A stretch of 64,000 bases of DNA from Streptomyces sp. S3(2020) (GTDB lineage Bacteria > Actinomycetota > Actinomycetes > Streptomycetales > Streptomycetaceae), in the NCBI RefSeq assembly GCF_013044505.1, contig NZ_JABERD010000018.1, positions 1 to 64,000 of the forward strand, in the 5' to 3' direction. A model generated the notes under the pieces. The model was not told the DNA's origin, did no database searches, and saw nothing but the letters and a program-made list of their open reading frames with translations. The translations under genes were made by a program, and so were the position numbers. Each line of letters starts with the position of its first letter. Position 1 is the stretch's first letter. Below are positions 17,268 to 28,360 of this stretch, one piece after another.

Positions 17268-18215
17268 TCAGCGCAGGAAGGGGTCCACCGCGACCGCCAG
17301 GAACAGGATCGACACGTAGGTGATCGACCAGTGGAACAGGCGCATCTCCTTGAGCTTGCCGCCCGTCACCTCGGCCTTGGCCCGGTTCTGGAGCCCGTGC
17401 GCCTCCCACAGCCAGAAGCCGCCGGCCAGCAGCGCCACCAGCGTGTAGAACCAGCCCGTGTAGCCGAGGGGGGTGAGGAGCAGGGAGACCGCGACCATGA
17501 CCCAGCTGTAGATCACGATCTGCTTGGCGACCACCTTGTTGGAGGCGACCACCGGCAGCATGGGCACGCCCACGCGCGCGTAGTCCTCTTTCACCTTCAT
17601 GGACAGCGGCCAGTAGTGCGGCGGCGTCCAGAAGAACATGACGAGGAAGAGGATGACCGGCGCCCACGACAGGGAGTTCGTGACGGAGGACCAGCCGATC
17701 AGCACCGGGAGGCAGCCGGCGATGCCGCCCCACACGATGTTCTGCGACGTCCGCCGCTTGAGGATCATCGTGTAGACGACGACGTAGAAGAGGAGCGCCC
17801 CGAGGGACAGCCAGGCGGACAGCCAGTTGACGGCGAGGCCGAACAGGAGCGTGGAGACGACCGCGAGGCTGATGCCGAAGACGAGGCACTCGCGCGGCGA
17901 CACCATCCCGGTGACCAGCGGTCTCTGCGAGGTGCGGTCCATGAGCGCGTCGATGTCACGGTCGATGTACATGTTCAGCGCGTTGGCGCCGCCCGCGGAG
18001 AGGTAGCCGCCGAGGCAGGTGAGAAGCACCAGCGTCAGGTCGGGCACACCCTGCTCGGCGAGGAACATCACCGGGACCGTGGTGATCAGCAGCAGTTCGA
18101 TGATCCGGGGCTTGGTCAGCGCCACGAATGCCTTGACACGGGCCCCGAACGGCCGGTGACTCGAGCTCTTGCTCTCCCCCAGCACCCCGGCTGGACGGGA
18201 TTCGACGGCCGTCAC
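17268..18215 (-). CDS. ctaB: CtaB, protoheme IX farnesyltransferase (heme O synthase)
   Basis: 315 residues from the GTG at 18215 ([10 protein letters not shown]), with GTAGGGG just upstream. A UbiA-type prenyltransferase with about nine membrane helices. The allylic-diphosphate-binding motif is [15 protein letters not shown], and a second Asp-containing motif lies in the [15 protein letters not shown] loop. It farnesylates heme b to heme O, the substrate of CtaA (10005-11009), for cytochrome c oxidase assembly. It is transcribed away from tkt. Confidence 0.95.
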   Translation of the reverse strand: MTAVESRPAGVLGESKSSSHRPFGARVKAFVALTKPRIIELLLITTVPVMFLAEQGVPDLTLVLLTCLGGYLSAGGANALNMYIDRDIDALMDRTSQRPLVTGMVSPRECLVFGISLAVVSTLLFGLAVNWLSAWLSLGALLFYVVVYTMILKRRTSQNIVWGGIAGCLPVLIGWSSVTNSLSWAPVILFLVMFFWTPPHYWPLSMKVKEDYARVGVPMLPVVASNKVVAKQIVIYSWVMVAVSLLLTPLGYTGWFYTLVALLAGGFWLWEAHGLQNRAKAEVTGGKLKEMRLFHWSITYVSILFLAVAVDPFLR

Positions 18216-18221
18216 GCACAC

Positions 18222-18598
18222 CCCTACAGAGACATCCCAGCAAACCCCTCCCGTGTGAAGTCCCGGTAAAGGCTCGCGCGTACCACGCCACTGTAGACGT
18301 TGCCCATACCCCGACATTCGCGGGGGTGGGGTCGTGTTGGGCAGCACCCCCGTAAGAGGGGATCAGGACCGCCGGACGAGCTGATCGACACTCGGTTGAG
18401 CACTCGAACGAGCGCGTCCGTATTCAGTTGCCGAATGACGAATCGGCCCAGTCAGGAGGCGGATCGTCATGACTCCCGGCAGTCTGGAATGACGCGAAAA
18501 AACGCACGTACTTACGGGGGTAGGCTCGACAACGGCCGGGGCGCCCCGTGCACCGGCATTCGACATGCGTGACATGTGGAGAGGAGCCCTGACCCAGG
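18222..18598. other. Divergent promoter region between ctaB and tkt
   Basis: About 377 bases with no convincing gene. TAGGCT at 18521-18526 is a possible -10 for tkt. Around 18340-18370 there are short C-rich and G-rich complementary runs. I see no other organised element. Confidence 0.5.
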
Positions 18599-20686
18599 GT
18601 GAGCACCAAGCCGACCACCACAGACCTCGAGTGGACCGAGTTGGACCAGCGGGCCGTCGACACCGCCCGCGTCCTGGCCGCCGACGCCGTACAGAAGGTC
18701 GGCAACGGCCATCCCGGTACGGCGATGAGCCTGGCTCCCGCCGCCTACACCCTCTTCCAGAAGGTGATGCGGCACGACCCCGCCGACCCGGAGTGGGTCG
18801 GCCGCGACCGCTTCGTGCTGTCCGCGGGCCACTCGTCCCTGACCCTCTACACACAGCTCTACCTGGCCGGTTTCGGCCTGGAGCTGGATGATCTGAAGTC
18901 GTTCCGCACCTGGGGCTCTAAGACCCCGGGCCACCCGGAGTACGGCCACACCAAGGGCGTCGAGACGACGACCGGTCCGCTGGGCCAGGGTGTCGCCAAC
19001 GCGGTGGGCATGGCGATGGCGGCCCGCTACGAGCGCGGTCTGTTCGACCCGGAGGCCGCCACGGGCGAGTCGCCGTTCGACCACTTCGTGTACGCCATCG
19101 CCGGTGACGGCTGCCTCCAGGAGGGCATCTCCGCCGAGGCGTCCTCGCTCGCCGGCCACCAGGAGCTCGGCAATCTGATCCTGCTGTGGGACGACAACCA
19201 CATCTCGATCGAGGGAGACACCGAGACGGCCGTCTCCGAGGACACCGTGAAGCGGTACGAGGCCTACGGCTGGCACGTCCAGCGCGTCGCCCCGAAGCCG
19301 GACGGCGACCTCGACCCGCACGCGCTCCACCACGCGATCGAGGCCGCGAAGCTGGTGACGGACAAGCCGTCCTTCATCGCGATGCGCTCGATCATCGCCT
19401 GGCCCGCCCCGAACGCGCAGAACACCGAGGCCGCCCACGGCTCGGCGCTCGGCGACGACGAGGTGGCCGCCACCAAGCGCGTCCTCGGCTTCGACCCCTC
19501 GCTGTCCTTCGAGGTCTCGGACGAGGTCATCTCCCACACCCGTCAGGCCCTCGACCGCGGCCGCCAGGCCAAGGCCGAGTGGGAGAAGCAGCTCCAGGAG
19601 TGGCGCAACGGCAACGCCGAGCGCGCCGCCGAGTTCGACCGCATCTCCGCGGGCGAGCTGCCCAAGGGCTGGGAGGACAAGCTCCCGGTCTTCGAGCCCG
19701 GCAAGGGTGTCGCCACGCGTGCGGCCTCCGGCAAGGTGCTCCAGGCACTCGGCGCGGTGATCCCCGAGCTGTGGGGCGGCTCCGCCGACCTGGCCGGCTC
19801 GAACAACACCACGATCGACAAGGACAGTTCCTTCCTGCCGGCGGACAACCCGCTGCCGGAGGCGAACCCTTACGGCCGCACGATCCACTTCGGCATCCGC
19901 GAGCACTCCATGGCCGCGGAGATGAACGGCATCGCGCTGCACGGCAACACCCGTATCTACGGCGGTACGTTCCTCGTCTTCTCCGACTACATGCGCAACG
20001 CGGTGCGGCTGTCCGCGCTGATGCACCTGCCGGTGACGTACGTGTGGACGCACGACTCCATCGGCCTCGGCGAGGACGGCCCCACCCACCAGCCGGTCGA
20101 GCACATCGCCGCGCTGCGCGCCATCCCGGGCCTGAACGTGGTCCGTCCGGCCGACGCCAACGAGACCGCGATCGCCTGGCGCGAGATCCTCAGGCGCTAC
20201 ACCAAGGTCTTCGGCAAGGGTGCCCCGCACGGCCTCGCGCTGACCCGTCAGGGCGTGCCGACGTACGAGCCCAACGAGAACACGGCGAAGGGCGGTTACA
20301 CCCTCTTCGAGGCGTCGAACGGCTCGCCCGAGGTCGTCCTCATCGCCACCGGTTCCGAGGTGCACGTCGCCGTCGAGGCACGCGAGCGGCTGGAGGCCGA
20401 CGGTGTGCCGACGCGCGTCGTGTCCATGCCGTCCGTGGAGTGGTTCGAGGAGCAGTCGGCCGAGTACCGCGAGAGCGTGCTGCCGGCCGCCGTGAAGGCG
20501 CGCGTCGCTGTCGAGGCCGGTATCGGTCTCACCTGGCACAAGTACGTCGGGGACGCGGGCCGCATCGTTTCCCTGGAGCACTTCGGTGCTTCGGCCGACG
20601 GCAAGGTGCTCTTCCAGGAGTTCGGCTTCACTGCCGAGAACGTGGCCGCGAAGGCGCGGGAATCCCTCGCCGCTGCCCAGCGCTGA
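18599..20686 (+). CDS. tkt: Transketolase
   Basis: 695 residues, full length. The thiamine-diphosphate-binding motif starts at [21 protein letters not shown] and ends near [12 protein letters not shown]. The substrate-binding [10 protein letters not shown] and [18 protein letters not shown] (pyrimidine domain, catalytic Glu) follow. It moves two-carbon ketol units in the non-oxidative pentose phosphate pathway. The GTG at 18599 follows GGAGAGGAG at a somewhat long distance. It heads a rightward operon with tal (33 nt downstream), zwf, opcA and pgl. Confidence 0.95.
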   Translation: MSTKPTTTDLEWTELDQRAVDTARVLAADAVQKVGNGHPGTAMSLAPAAYTLFQKVMRHDPADPEWVGRDRFVLSAGHSSLTLYTQLYLAGFGLELDDLKSFRTWGSKTPGHPEYGHTKGVETTTGPLGQGVANAVGMAMAARYERGLFDPEAATGESPFDHFVYAIAGDGCLQEGISAEASSLAGHQELGNLILLWDDNHISIEGDTETAVSEDTVKRYEAYGWHVQRVAPKPDGDLDPHALHHAIEAAKLVTDKPSFIAMRSIIAWPAPNAQNTEAAHGSALGDDEVAATKRVLGFDPSLSFEVSDEVISHTRQALDRGRQAKAEWEKQLQEWRNGNAERAAEFDRISAGELPKGWEDKLPVFEPGKGVATRAASGKVLQALGAVIPELWGGSADLAGSNNTTIDKDSSFLPADNPLPEANPYGRTIHFGIREHSMAAEMNGIALHGNTRIYGGTFLVFSDYMRNAVRLSALMHLPVTYVWTHDSIGLGEDGPTHQPVEHIAALRAIPGLNVVRPADANETAIAWREILRRYTKVFGKGAPHGLALTRQGVPTYEPNENTAKGGYTLFEASNGSPEVVLIATGSEVHVAVEARERLEADGVPTRVVSMPSVEWFEEQSAEYRESVLPAAVKARVAVEAGIGLTWHKYVGDAGRIVSLEHFGASADGKVLFQEFGFTAENVAAKARESLAAAQR

Positions 20687-20719
20687 CGCTCATATACGAC
20701 ACGTAGGAGATGTAATTCC

Positions 20720-21838
20720 ATGACAGACGCACTCAAGCGCCTCTCCGAAGAAGGCGTCGCGATCTGGCTGGACGACCTGTCGCGCAAGCGGATCACGTCC
20801 GGCAACCTCGCCGAACTGATCGACCAGCAGCACGTCGTGGGCGTCACGACCAACCCGTCGATCTTCCAGAAGGCGATCAGCAGCGGTGACGGCTACGAGC
20901 AGCAGCTCGCCGACCTCGCCGCCCGCAAGGTCACCGTCGAAGAGGCGATCCGCATGATCACCACGGCGGACGTCCGCGACGCCGCCGACATCCTGCGCCC
21001 GGTCTTCGACGCCTCCGGCGGCCAGGACGGCCGCGTGTCGATCGAGGTCGACCCGCGCCTGGCCCACAACACCAAGGCGACCATCGCCGAGGCCAAGCAG
21101 CTGGCCTGGCTGGTCGACCGTCCCAACACCCTCATCAAGATCCCGGCCACCAAGGCGGGTCTGCCGGCCATCACCGAGGTGATCGGCAACGGCATCAGCG
21201 TCAACGTCACGCTGATCTTCTCGCTGGAGCGCTACCGCGAGGTCATGGACGCCTACCTCGCGGGTCTGGAGAAGGCCAAGGCCAAGGGCCTGGACCTCGC
21301 CCTGATCCACTCCGTGGCCTCCTTCTTCGTGTCCCGCGTGGACACCGAGATCGACAAGCGGATCGACGCGCTGGGCACCGAGGAGGCCAAGGCCGCCCGC
21401 GGCAAGGCCGGTGTCGCCAACGCGCGCCTCGCCTACGAGGCCTACGAGGAGGTCTTCTCGACCCCCCGCTGGGCCGAGCTGGACAAGGCGCAGGCCAACA
21501 AGCAGCGCCCGCTGTGGGCCTCGACCGGCGTGAAGGACCCGGCCTACAAGCCGACCCTCTACGTCGACGAGCTGGTGGCGCCGAACACGGTGAACACCAT
21601 GCCGGAAGCCACTCTCCAGGCCACCGAGGCGGGCGGCGAGATCCGCGGCAACGCGGTCGCCGGCACCTACGAGCAGTCGCGCGCCGAGATCGACGCGGTC
21701 GAGAAGCTCGGGATCTCCTACAACGAGGTCGTGCAGCTGCTGGAGGACGAAGGCGTCGAGAAGTTCGAGGCGTCCTGGAACGACCTGCTCAAGTCGACCG
21801 AGGCGGAGCTCGAGCGCCTCGCACCCTCGGAGGGCTAA
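20720..21838 (+). CDS. tal: Transaldolase
   Basis: 372 residues, the longer bacterial/actinobacterial form. The N-terminal motif [13 protein letters not shown] and the Schiff-base lysine region [12 protein letters not shown] are both present. Transaldolase exchanges dihydroxyacetone units between sugar phosphates. AGGAGATG precedes the ATG at 20720. It lies in the pentose phosphate operon between tkt and zwf, 3 nt before the latter. Confidence 0.95.
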   Translation: MTDALKRLSEEGVAIWLDDLSRKRITSGNLAELIDQQHVVGVTTNPSIFQKAISSGDGYEQQLADLAARKVTVEEAIRMITTADVRDAADILRPVFDASGGQDGRVSIEVDPRLAHNTKATIAEAKQLAWLVDRPNTLIKIPATKAGLPAITEVIGNGISVNVTLIFSLERYREVMDAYLAGLEKAKAKGLDLALIHSVASFFVSRVDTEIDKRIDALGTEEAKAARGKAGVANARLAYEAYEEVFSTPRWAELDKAQANKQRPLWASTGVKDPAYKPTLYVDELVAPNTVNTMPEATLQATEAGGEIRGNAVAGTYEQSRAEIDAVEKLGISYNEVVQLLEDEGVEKFEASWNDLLKSTEAELERLAPSEG

Positions 21839-21841
21839 ACC

Positions 21842-23380
21842 TTGTCCCCTCTTTCCGGTCCCGGAGCGAATCCGCTGCGTGACCCCGCCGACCGACGGCT
21901 CCCGCGTATCGCGGGGCCGTCGGGCCTGGTCATCTTCGGCGTCACGGGCGATTTGTCCCGGAAGAAGCTCATGCCCGCGGTGTACGACCTCGCGAACCGG
22001 GGTCTGTTGCCGCCGGGCTTCTCGCTGGTCGGTTTCGCCCGGCGCGAGTGGCAGAACGAGGACTTCGCGCAGGAGGTCCACGACGCCGTCAAGGAGCACG
22101 CCCGTACGCCGTTCCGCGAGGAGGTCTGGCAGCAGCTCATCCAGGGGATGCGCTTCGTCCAGGGCACCTTCGACGACGACGACGCGTTCGAGCGGCTGCG
22201 CGGCACCATCGAGGAGCTCGACAAGGCACAGGGCACGGGCGGCAACTTCGCCTTCTACCTCTCGGTGCCGCCGCGCTCCTTCCCGGTGGTCATCCAGCAG
22301 CTGAAGAAGCACGGGCTCACGGACCAGTCCGCCGGTTCCTGGCGCCGTGCGGTCATCGAGAAGCCGTTCGGTCACGACCTGACGTCGGCCGAGGACCTCA
22401 ACAAGGTCGTCCACGAGGTCTTCGCCCCGGACCAGGTCTTCCGTATCGACCACTACCTCGGCAAGGAGACCGTCCAGAACATCCTGGCGCTCCGCTTCGC
22501 CAACCAGATGTTCGAGCCGATCTGGAACCGGTCCTACGTGGACCACGTGCAGATCACCATGGCCGAGGACATCGGTGTGGGTGGCCGGGCCGGCTACTAC
22601 GACGGCATCGGCGCCGCCCGTGACGTCATCCAGAACCACCTCCTCCAGCTCATGGCCCTCACCGCCATGGAGGAGCCGTCCTCCTTCGACGCGGACGCGC
22701 TGGCCGCCGAGAAGACCAAGGTGCTCGGCGCGGTGAAGCTCCCGAAGGACCTGGGCCGGGACACCGTCCGCGGACAGTACGCGGAGGGCTGGCAGGGCGG
22801 TGAGCAGGCGGTCGGGTACCTCCAGGAGGAGGGCATCGACCCCAAGTCCAAGACGGACACGTACGCCGCCATCAAGGTGGAGGTGGACAACCGCCGCTGG
22901 GCGGGTGTGCCCTTCTATCTGAGGACCGGCAAGCGGCTGGGCCGCCGGGTCACCGAGATCGCGGTGGTGTTCCAGCGGGCGCCGCACTCCCCCTTCGACT
23001 CGACGGCCACCGAGGAGCTGGGCTCCAACGCGATCGTCATCCGCGTCCAGCCCGACGAGGGCATCACGGTCCGCTTCGGTTCGAAGGTCCCCGGCACCTC
23101 CATGGAGATCCGGGACGTGTCGATGGACTTCGCCTACGGCGAGTCCTTCACGGAGTCCTCGCCCGAGGCGTACGAGCGGCTGATCCTCGACGTCCTGCTC
23201 GGCGACTCGAACCTCTTCCCGCGCACCGAGGAGGTCGAGCTGTCCTGGAAGATCCTCGACCCGATCGAGGAGTACTGGGACCGGCACGGCAAGCCGGCCC
23301 AGTACCCGTCCGGCACCTGGGGGCCGGTCGAGGCGGACGAAATGCTCGCACGAGAGGGACGGAGCTGGCGCCGGCCATGA
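21842..23380 (+). CDS. zwf: Glucose-6-phosphate 1-dehydrogenase
   Basis: 512 residues. NADP-binding fold GLVIFGVTGDLSRKKLMPA, the active-site peptide RIDHYLGKETVQN, and the conserved EKPFGHDL. It catalyses the first oxidative step of the pentose phosphate pathway. The start is a TTG at 21842, with GGAGGG 7 nt upstream; no ATG or GTG is available at the right place. It overlaps opcA by 4 nt, matching the known need for OpcA as an effector of actinobacterial G6PDH. Confidence 0.95.
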   Translation: MSPLSGPGANPLRDPADRRLPRIAGPSGLVIFGVTGDLSRKKLMPAVYDLANRGLLPPGFSLVGFARREWQNEDFAQEVHDAVKEHARTPFREEVWQQLIQGMRFVQGTFDDDDAFERLRGTIEELDKAQGTGGNFAFYLSVPPRSFPVVIQQLKKHGLTDQSAGSWRRAVIEKPFGHDLTSAEDLNKVVHEVFAPDQVFRIDHYLGKETVQNILALRFANQMFEPIWNRSYVDHVQITMAEDIGVGGRAGYYDGIGAARDVIQNHLLQLMALTAMEEPSSFDADALAAEKTKVLGAVKLPKDLGRDTVRGQYAEGWQGGEQAVGYLQEEGIDPKSKTDTYAAIKVEVDNRRWAGVPFYLRTGKRLGRRVTEIAVVFQRAPHSPFDSTATEELGSNAIVIRVQPDEGITVRFGSKVPGTSMEIRDVSMDFAYGESFTESSPEAYERLILDVLLGDSNLFPRTEEVELSWKILDPIEEYWDRHGKPAQYPSGTWGPVEADEMLAREGRSWRRP

Positions 23381-24462
23381 AGATAGACCTCACGGACACC
23401 ACTGCCAGCAAGATCAACAAGGCACTGGTCAAGGGCCGCCGGGCCATCGGCACGCCGGCCGTCGGCATGGTGCTCACGCTGGTCATCGTCACGGACGAGG
23501 AGAACGCGTACGACGCCCTGAAGGCCGCCAACGACGCGTCGCGCGAGCACCCCTCGCGCACGCTCGTGGTCATCAAGCGCGTCTCCCGCACTCCCCGCGA
23601 CCGCACCCAGTCCCGTCTCGACGCCGAGGTGCGGGTGGGCGCGGACGCGGGCACCGGCGAGACGGTGGTCCTGCGGCTGTACGGCGATGTCGTGAACCAC
23701 GCCCAGTCGGTCGTCCTGCCCCTGCTGCTGCCCGACGCCCCGGTGGTCGTCTGGTGGCCGGTGGAGGCGCCGATCGACCCGGCGAACGACCCGCTGGGGG
23801 CTCTCGCCCAGCGCCGGGTCACCGACACCTACGCCTCCGAGCAGCCGGTACGGGATCTCGGCGCCCGCGCCGACACCTACACGCCGGGCGACACCGATCT
23901 GTCCTGGACCCGCATCACGCCGTGGCGCTCGATGCTGGCCGCGGCCCTGGACCAGGTCACCGTGGACGTCAACGCGGTCGAGGTCGAGGGCGAGGAGTTC
24001 AACCCGAGCTGCGAGCTCCTGGCGATGTGGCTCGCGGACCGGCTGGACGTCCCGGTGAAGCGCTCGCTGTCGGGCGGCCCCGGCCTCACCGCGGTCCGCA
24101 TGGACACCAGCCACGGGCCGATCACCCTGGACCGCGCGGACGGCTCGCTGGCGACGCTGTCCATCGAGGGCCAGCCGGACCGTGCGGTGGCGCTCAAGCG
24201 GCGTGAGACGGCTGAGCTGATCGCGGAGGAACTGCGGCGGCTCGACCCGGACGACACGTACGCTTCGGCGCTGCGGTTCGGGGTGGAGAAGCTGAACGCG
24301 GCTGCGGCCCCGACTCCGGCTCCGGCTGTCGTCGGGGAGGCGCCCGAGGCGCCCGCTGTTGCTTCGGCTTCCGCTTCGGCTCCGGCTCCGGCTCCGGCTC
24401 CGGCGAAGAAGGCGACCGCCAAGAAGGCCACGGCTTCGTCCCGGAAGGCGGCGGCCAAGTGA
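23377..24462 (+). CDS. opcA: OpcA, glucose-6-phosphate dehydrogenase assembly protein
   Basis: 361 residues of the OpcA family, known to assemble or activate G6PDH in cyanobacteria and actinobacteria. Family stretches include VIVTDEENAYDALKAANDAS, VVVWWPVEAP and SWTRITPWRSMLAAALD. The last ~65 residues are low-complexity Pro/Ala and then Lys/Ala repeats (AKKATAKKATASSRKAAAK), like the tail of UvrA in this window. It overlaps zwf and pgl by 4 nt each. Confidence 0.93.
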   Translation: MKIDLTDTTASKINKALVKGRRAIGTPAVGMVLTLVIVTDEENAYDALKAANDASREHPSRTLVVIKRVSRTPRDRTQSRLDAEVRVGADAGTGETVVLRLYGDVVNHAQSVVLPLLLPDAPVVVWWPVEAPIDPANDPLGALAQRRVTDTYASEQPVRDLGARADTYTPGDTDLSWTRITPWRSMLAAALDQVTVDVNAVEVEGEEFNPSCELLAMWLADRLDVPVKRSLSGGPGLTAVRMDTSHGPITLDRADGSLATLSIEGQPDRAVALKRRETAELIAEELRRLDPDDTYASALRFGVEKLNAAAAPTPAPAVVGEAPEAPAVASASASAPAPAPAPAKKATAKKATASSRKAAAK

Positions 24463-25241
24463 GCACTCCGCAGCTGGTCGTGCACCGCGACAAGGAGCTG
24501 ATGGCGCAGGCCGCCGCGGCCCGCCTCATCACGAAGATCGTGGACGCGCAGGCCTCCCGGGGCTACGCGTCCGTGGTCCTCACCGGCGGCCGCAACGGCA
24601 ACGGCCTGCTGGCCGCGCTGGCGGCGGCTCCGGCGCGGGACGCGATCGACTGGGGCCGGCTCGACCTGTGGTGGGGTGACGAGCGGTTCCTGCCCGAGGG
24701 CGACCCGGACCGCAATGTCACGCAGGCCCGCGAGGCCCTGCTGGACTCGGTGCCGCTCGACCCGAAGCGGGTGCACGCCATGCCCGCCTCGGACGGTCCG
24801 TACGGCGCCGACGTCGACGCCGCCGCCGCGGGGTACGCCGAGGAGCTCGCCCGTGCGGCGGGCCCCGAGAACCATGGCTCGGCGCCGACCTTCGACGTCC
24901 TGATGCTGGGCGTCGGCCCGGACACCCACGTCGCGTCGCTCTTCCCGGAGCTCCCGGCGGTCCGCGAGACCGAGCGCACGGTGGTCGGCGTCCACGGCGC
25001 GCCGAAGCCGCCGCCTACGCGGGTGACCCTGACGCTGCCCGCCATCCGCGCCGCCCGCGAGGTCTGGCTCCTCGCGGCCGGCGAGGACAAGGCCCAGGCC
25101 GCGGCGATCGCTCTCTCGGGCGCGGGCGAGATCCAGGCACCGGCTGCCGGCGCCCACGGCCGCCAGCGCACCCTCTGGCTCCTGGACGCGGCAGCGGCCT
25201 CCCAACTGCCCCGCTCGCTGTATCCACCGGCGTCGCCCTGA
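24459..25241 (+). CDS. pgl: 6-phosphogluconolactonase
   Basis: 260 residues, DevB/SOL family. Typical motifs are VVLTGGRNGNGLLAAL, WWGDERFLPEGDPDRNVTQARE, LMLGVGPDTHVASLFPE and VTLTLPAIRAAREVWLLAAGEDKA. It opens 6-phosphogluconolactone after Zwf. Last gene of the tkt-tal-zwf-opcA-pgl run; its start overlaps opcA, and it converges on the pseudogene at 25255. Confidence 0.94.
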   Translation: MSTPQLVVHRDKELMAQAAAARLITKIVDAQASRGYASVVLTGGRNGNGLLAALAAAPARDAIDWGRLDLWWGDERFLPEGDPDRNVTQAREALLDSVPLDPKRVHAMPASDGPYGADVDAAAAGYAEELARAAGPENHGSAPTFDVLMLGVGPDTHVASLFPELPAVRETERTVVGVHGAPKPPPTRVTLTLPAIRAAREVWLLAAGEDKAQAAAIALSGAGEIQAPAAGAHGRQRTLWLLDAAAASQLPRSLYPPASP

Positions 25242-25254
25242 GCGGACCGCCCGC

Positions 25255-25757
25255 TCAGAAGTCCAACTCCTTCAGCAGGTCCGGGTCCTCCCGGACCTGC
25301 TGAAGGAAGGGCTCGAACAACGACGGATCGAACAGCAGCGGAGTCGAAGGCGGACCCGCGCAACCCCTCGACCTGACCGGCCAGTTCGAGCAGACAGTCG
25401 TCGGTGCAGCCGTCGACGGCCTCTGCCGGCTGGTTGGCGTACAGCACCTCGTGGTACCCGGCGAACTTGCCCGCCTCCGGTCGTCCAGGAACGACACGAG
25501 CGTGCACTGGCTGCTGGCCTCCCGCAGCACCGGACCGCCGCCGCTACACCGGGCGGCGCGGATCCTCGTACAGATGGACCGCCACCGGGGCATGCGGGTC
25601 GCCGACCACGATCGTGGTCCCGTCCGAGGCGAGCTTCTCGGGCACCTCGTCCAAGCTCGCGTACGCGGCCGGAGCCTCGCGGCCGGGTCTGCGCGGCTCG
25701 TCCTCCCCCGGTTCGTGTCTCTGCCCGCACCCGGCGAGCGCCGCCCCCGTTTCAGGA
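25255..25757 (-). pseudogene. Decayed DsbA-like (thioredoxin-fold) lipoprotein
   Basis: Three reading-frame fragments line up as one broken gene. Fragment 1 has a lipobox (ALAGCGQRHE) and a DsbA-like strand TTIVVGDPHAPVAVHLYEDP, then RRPV and a stop where CPVC is expected. Fragment 2, in the same frame after the stop, has EAGKFAGYHEVLYANQPAE and LLELAGQVEGLRGSAFDSA. Fragment 3, in another frame, ends LLFDPSLFEPFLQQVREDP. The signal-peptide start is missing, both active-site cysteines are gone, and the cis-Pro region is deleted. The whole is ~500 bp, against roughly 700-800 expected. It overlaps the end of the upstream membrane-protein gene. Confidence 0.72.
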
Positions 25758-26564
25758 GCCGTACGGCGGCGCAGGCCTGCCCGGCGGCATCGGTGGGGCG
25801 TTCGGCGGCATCGGTGGGGTGAGGGGCAGCTGGGTGGTCGGGTGGGACGCCAGGCGGATGCCGTGGCGCTGGTCCAGGCGCCGCATCTCCAGCAGTGAGA
25901 TTCCAGTGACCGTCAGGGGCGCGCCCAGGATGAACAGGATGCCCAATCCGAGGCTGAGCCCGTGCAGGTCGCCCGTGAAGAGGTCGGGGAGGGCCATCAG
26001 CCAGGTCGTGACCGTGGCGAGCAGCGGCGGCAGACAGCGGTGCACACCCGCGGTGCCGAAGAAGTTCGCTCCCACGTGCCAGGCCCCGCGGGCCACGAAA
26101 CCGATCAGCCAGAGCACGACCGGGCCGAGGACCAGGATGAACAGGCCCGCGCCGCCCGCCGTCTGCAGCAGCACGACCGTGAGCACGATCGTCCCCACGA
26201 AGAGCAGCAGCAGTTTCAGCGAGTTGAACAGCGAGGGCCTCAGCCCGCCCACCGAGCCGCGCCGCCGCCACACGAAGAGCATGACGCCGACCGTCAGCGG
26301 TGTGATGAAGAGCAGGACGACGGAGGCCGTCAGCATGTTCTCCAGCATCTCGTCGAAGGCGAAGCCGCCCTCGACGAAGGTGTACACACCGATCGCCGCG
26401 ACCGTCCCGGCGATGAGACGGATCTTCTTCAGCCGCTCCACCGCCGGGTCGATGGACTCCGGTATCCACGCCGGATGAAACACGGCGCGCGCCGCGTACT
26501 TCGGTTTCCAGAGCGGCCCCGCCGTCAGCGCGCCGCCCGTCCAACTCCCTTGTGAACCAGCCAC
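25752..26564 (-). CDS. Multi-spanning membrane protein of unknown function
   Basis: 270 residues from the GTG at 26564 (GGGGGAG site 6 nt upstream). Five or six hydrophobic helices (IRLIAGTVAAIGVYTFVEGG, LLLLFVGTIVLTVVLLQTAGG, LFILVLGPVVLWLIGFVARG and others). It ends in a Pro-rich tail (PPMPPNAPPMPPGRPAPPYGS). No enzyme motif is recognised. Its 3' end overlaps the decayed DsbA-like lipoprotein gene, so the pair may once have worked together at the membrane. Confidence 0.72.
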   Translation of the reverse strand: MAGSQGSWTGGALTAGPLWKPKYAARAVFHPAWIPESIDPAVERLKKIRLIAGTVAAIGVYTFVEGGFAFDEMLENMLTASVVLLFITPLTVGVMLFVWRRRGSVGGLRPSLFNSLKLLLLFVGTIVLTVVLLQTAGGAGLFILVLGPVVLWLIGFVARGAWHVGANFFGTAGVHRCLPPLLATVTTWLMALPDLFTGDLHGLSLGLGILFILGAPLTVTGISLLEMRRLDQRHGIRLASHPTTQLPLTPPMPPNAPPMPPGRPAPPYGS

Positions 26565-26655
26565 TTTGCACTCCCCCGAGCCATGGCTTCCATGATCGCC
26601 GGGGAGTCTACGGGAAGCGGACGGCTCCACGCCGCCCGCTTTCCGTGATCCGAGG

Positions 26656-28308
26656 TCAGGAACGGCCGCGCAGCTCCCGGTACTTGGTCACCAGAGCCTT
26701 GGTCGACTCGTCGAGACCCGGCACGTCCGCGCCGTCGGTCAGCGCCGGTTCCACGCGCTTGGCGAGGACCTTGCCGAGCTCCACGCCCCACTGGTCGAAG
26801 GAGTCGATGTTCCAGACGGCGCCCTGGACGAACACCTTGTGCTCGTACAGTGCGACGAGCTGCCCGAGCACCGACGGCGTCAGCTCGCGCGCGAGGATCG
26901 TCGTGGTCGGGTGGTTGCCCTGGAACGTCTTGTGCGCGACCAGTTCCTCGGCCACTCCCTCGGCGCGCACCTCGTCCGGCGTCTTGCCGAACGCCAGGGC
27001 CTGCGTCTGCGCGAAGAAGTTCGCCATCAACAGGTCGTGCTGGGCCTTGAGCCCGTCGCTGAGCTCACCGACCGGCTCGGCGAAGCCGATGAAGTCCGCC
27101 GGGATCAGCTTCGTGCCCTGGTGGATCAACTGGTAGTACGCGTGCTGTCCGTTGGTGCCGGGTGTGCCCCACACCACCGGTCCCGTCTGCCAGTCCACCG
27201 GCTCGCCGTCCCGGCCCACGTACTTGCCGTTGGACTCCATGTCCAGCTGCTGGAGGTACGCCGTGAACTTGGACAGATAGTGGCTGTACGGCAGCACCGC
27301 GTGCGACTGGGCGTCATGGAAGTTGCCGTACCAGATGCCCAACAGGCCCAGGAGCAGCGGCACGTTGGACTCGGCGGGCGCGGTCCTGAAGTGCTCGTCG
27401 ACGAGCCGGAACCCGTCGAGCATCTCCCGGAAGCGGTCCGGGCCGATGGCGATCATCAGGGACAGCCCGATCGCCGAGTCGTACGAGTACCGTCCGCCGA
27501 CCCAGTCCCAGAACTCGAACATGTTGGCCGTGTCGATACCGAACGCGCCGACCTTCTCCGCGTTCGTCGACAGCGCCACGAAGTGCTTGGCGACGGCGGC
27601 CTCGTCACCGAGCGCGTCCAGCAGCCACTGGCGGGCCGAGGTCGCGTTGGTGATCGTCTCGATCGTGGTGAAGGTCTTGGAGGCGATGACGAACAGCGTC
27701 TCCGCCGGGTCCAGGTCGCGGGTCGCCTCGTGCAGGTCGGCGCCGTCCACGTTGGACACGAAGCGGACCGTGAGGTCGCGGTCGGTGAAGCTGCGCAGCA
27801 CCTCGTAGGCCATCGCCGGTCCGAGGTCGGAGCCGCCGATGCCGACGTTGACGACGTTCCTGATCCGCCTGCCGGTGTGTCCCTTCCACTCCCCGGAGCG
27901 GACGCGCTCGGCGAAGCCGGCCATCTTGTCGAGGACCGCGTGCACGCCCGGCACGACGTTCTCCCCGTCGACCTCGACCACCGTGTCCCGGGCCGCCCGC
28001 AGCGCGGTGTGCAGGACGGCCCGGTCCTCGGTGGTGTTGATCTTCTCGCCGCGGAACATGGCGTCCCGGAGGCCGAGGACATCGGTGGCGGCGGCCAGCT
28101 CGCGCAGCAGCCGCAGCGTCTCCTCGGTGACGAGGTGCTTGGAGTAGTCGACGTACAGGTCCCCGACCTGGAGCGTGTACCCGGCGCCGCGGCCCGGTTC
28201 GGCGGCGAACAGCTCGCGCAACCGCACCTCGCCGAGCTCCTCGCGGTGCTTGGCCAGAGCGGTCCACTCGGGTGTCTGGTTGAGCCTCGTACGGCCGTCT
28301 GCGTTCAT
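26656..28308 (-). CDS. pgi: Glucose-6-phosphate isomerase
   Basis: 550 residues, the long bacterial form. Signatures: [44 protein letters not shown], the active-site region [16 protein letters not shown], and the C-terminal [13 protein letters not shown]. It interconverts glucose-6-P and fructose-6-P, linking glycolysis to the pentose phosphate genes just to the left. The ATG at 28308 (MNADGRTRL) fits the family length better than the upstream in-frame ATGs. Confidence 0.95.
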   Translation of the reverse strand: MNADGRTRLNQTPEWTALAKHREELGEVRLRELFAAEPGRGAGYTLQVGDLYVDYSKHLVTEETLRLLRELAAATDVLGLRDAMFRGEKINTTEDRAVLHTALRAARDTVVEVDGENVVPGVHAVLDKMAGFAERVRSGEWKGHTGRRIRNVVNVGIGGSDLGPAMAYEVLRSFTDRDLTVRFVSNVDGADLHEATRDLDPAETLFVIASKTFTTIETITNATSARQWLLDALGDEAAVAKHFVALSTNAEKVGAFGIDTANMFEFWDWVGGRYSYDSAIGLSLMIAIGPDRFREMLDGFRLVDEHFRTAPAESNVPLLLGLLGIWYGNFHDAQSHAVLPYSHYLSKFTAYLQQLDMESNGKYVGRDGEPVDWQTGPVVWGTPGTNGQHAYYQLIHQGTKLIPADFIGFAEPVGELSDGLKAQHDLLMANFFAQTQALAFGKTPDEVRAEGVAEELVAHKTFQGNHPTTTILARELTPSVLGQLVALYEHKVFVQGAVWNIDSFDQWGVELGKVLAKRVEPALTDGADVPGLDESTKALVTKYRELRGRS

Positions 28309-28360
28309 GTCCGACTTCAGCCTTCTTTCGTGCCTGTCCCAGCTGGTCCAACCTAATTGA

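Noticed and set aside
18300..18572. A 90-codon gene between ctaB and tkt
   Set aside because: Low third-position GC bias, no ribosome-binding site, no family resemblance, and it spans the likely tkt promoter.
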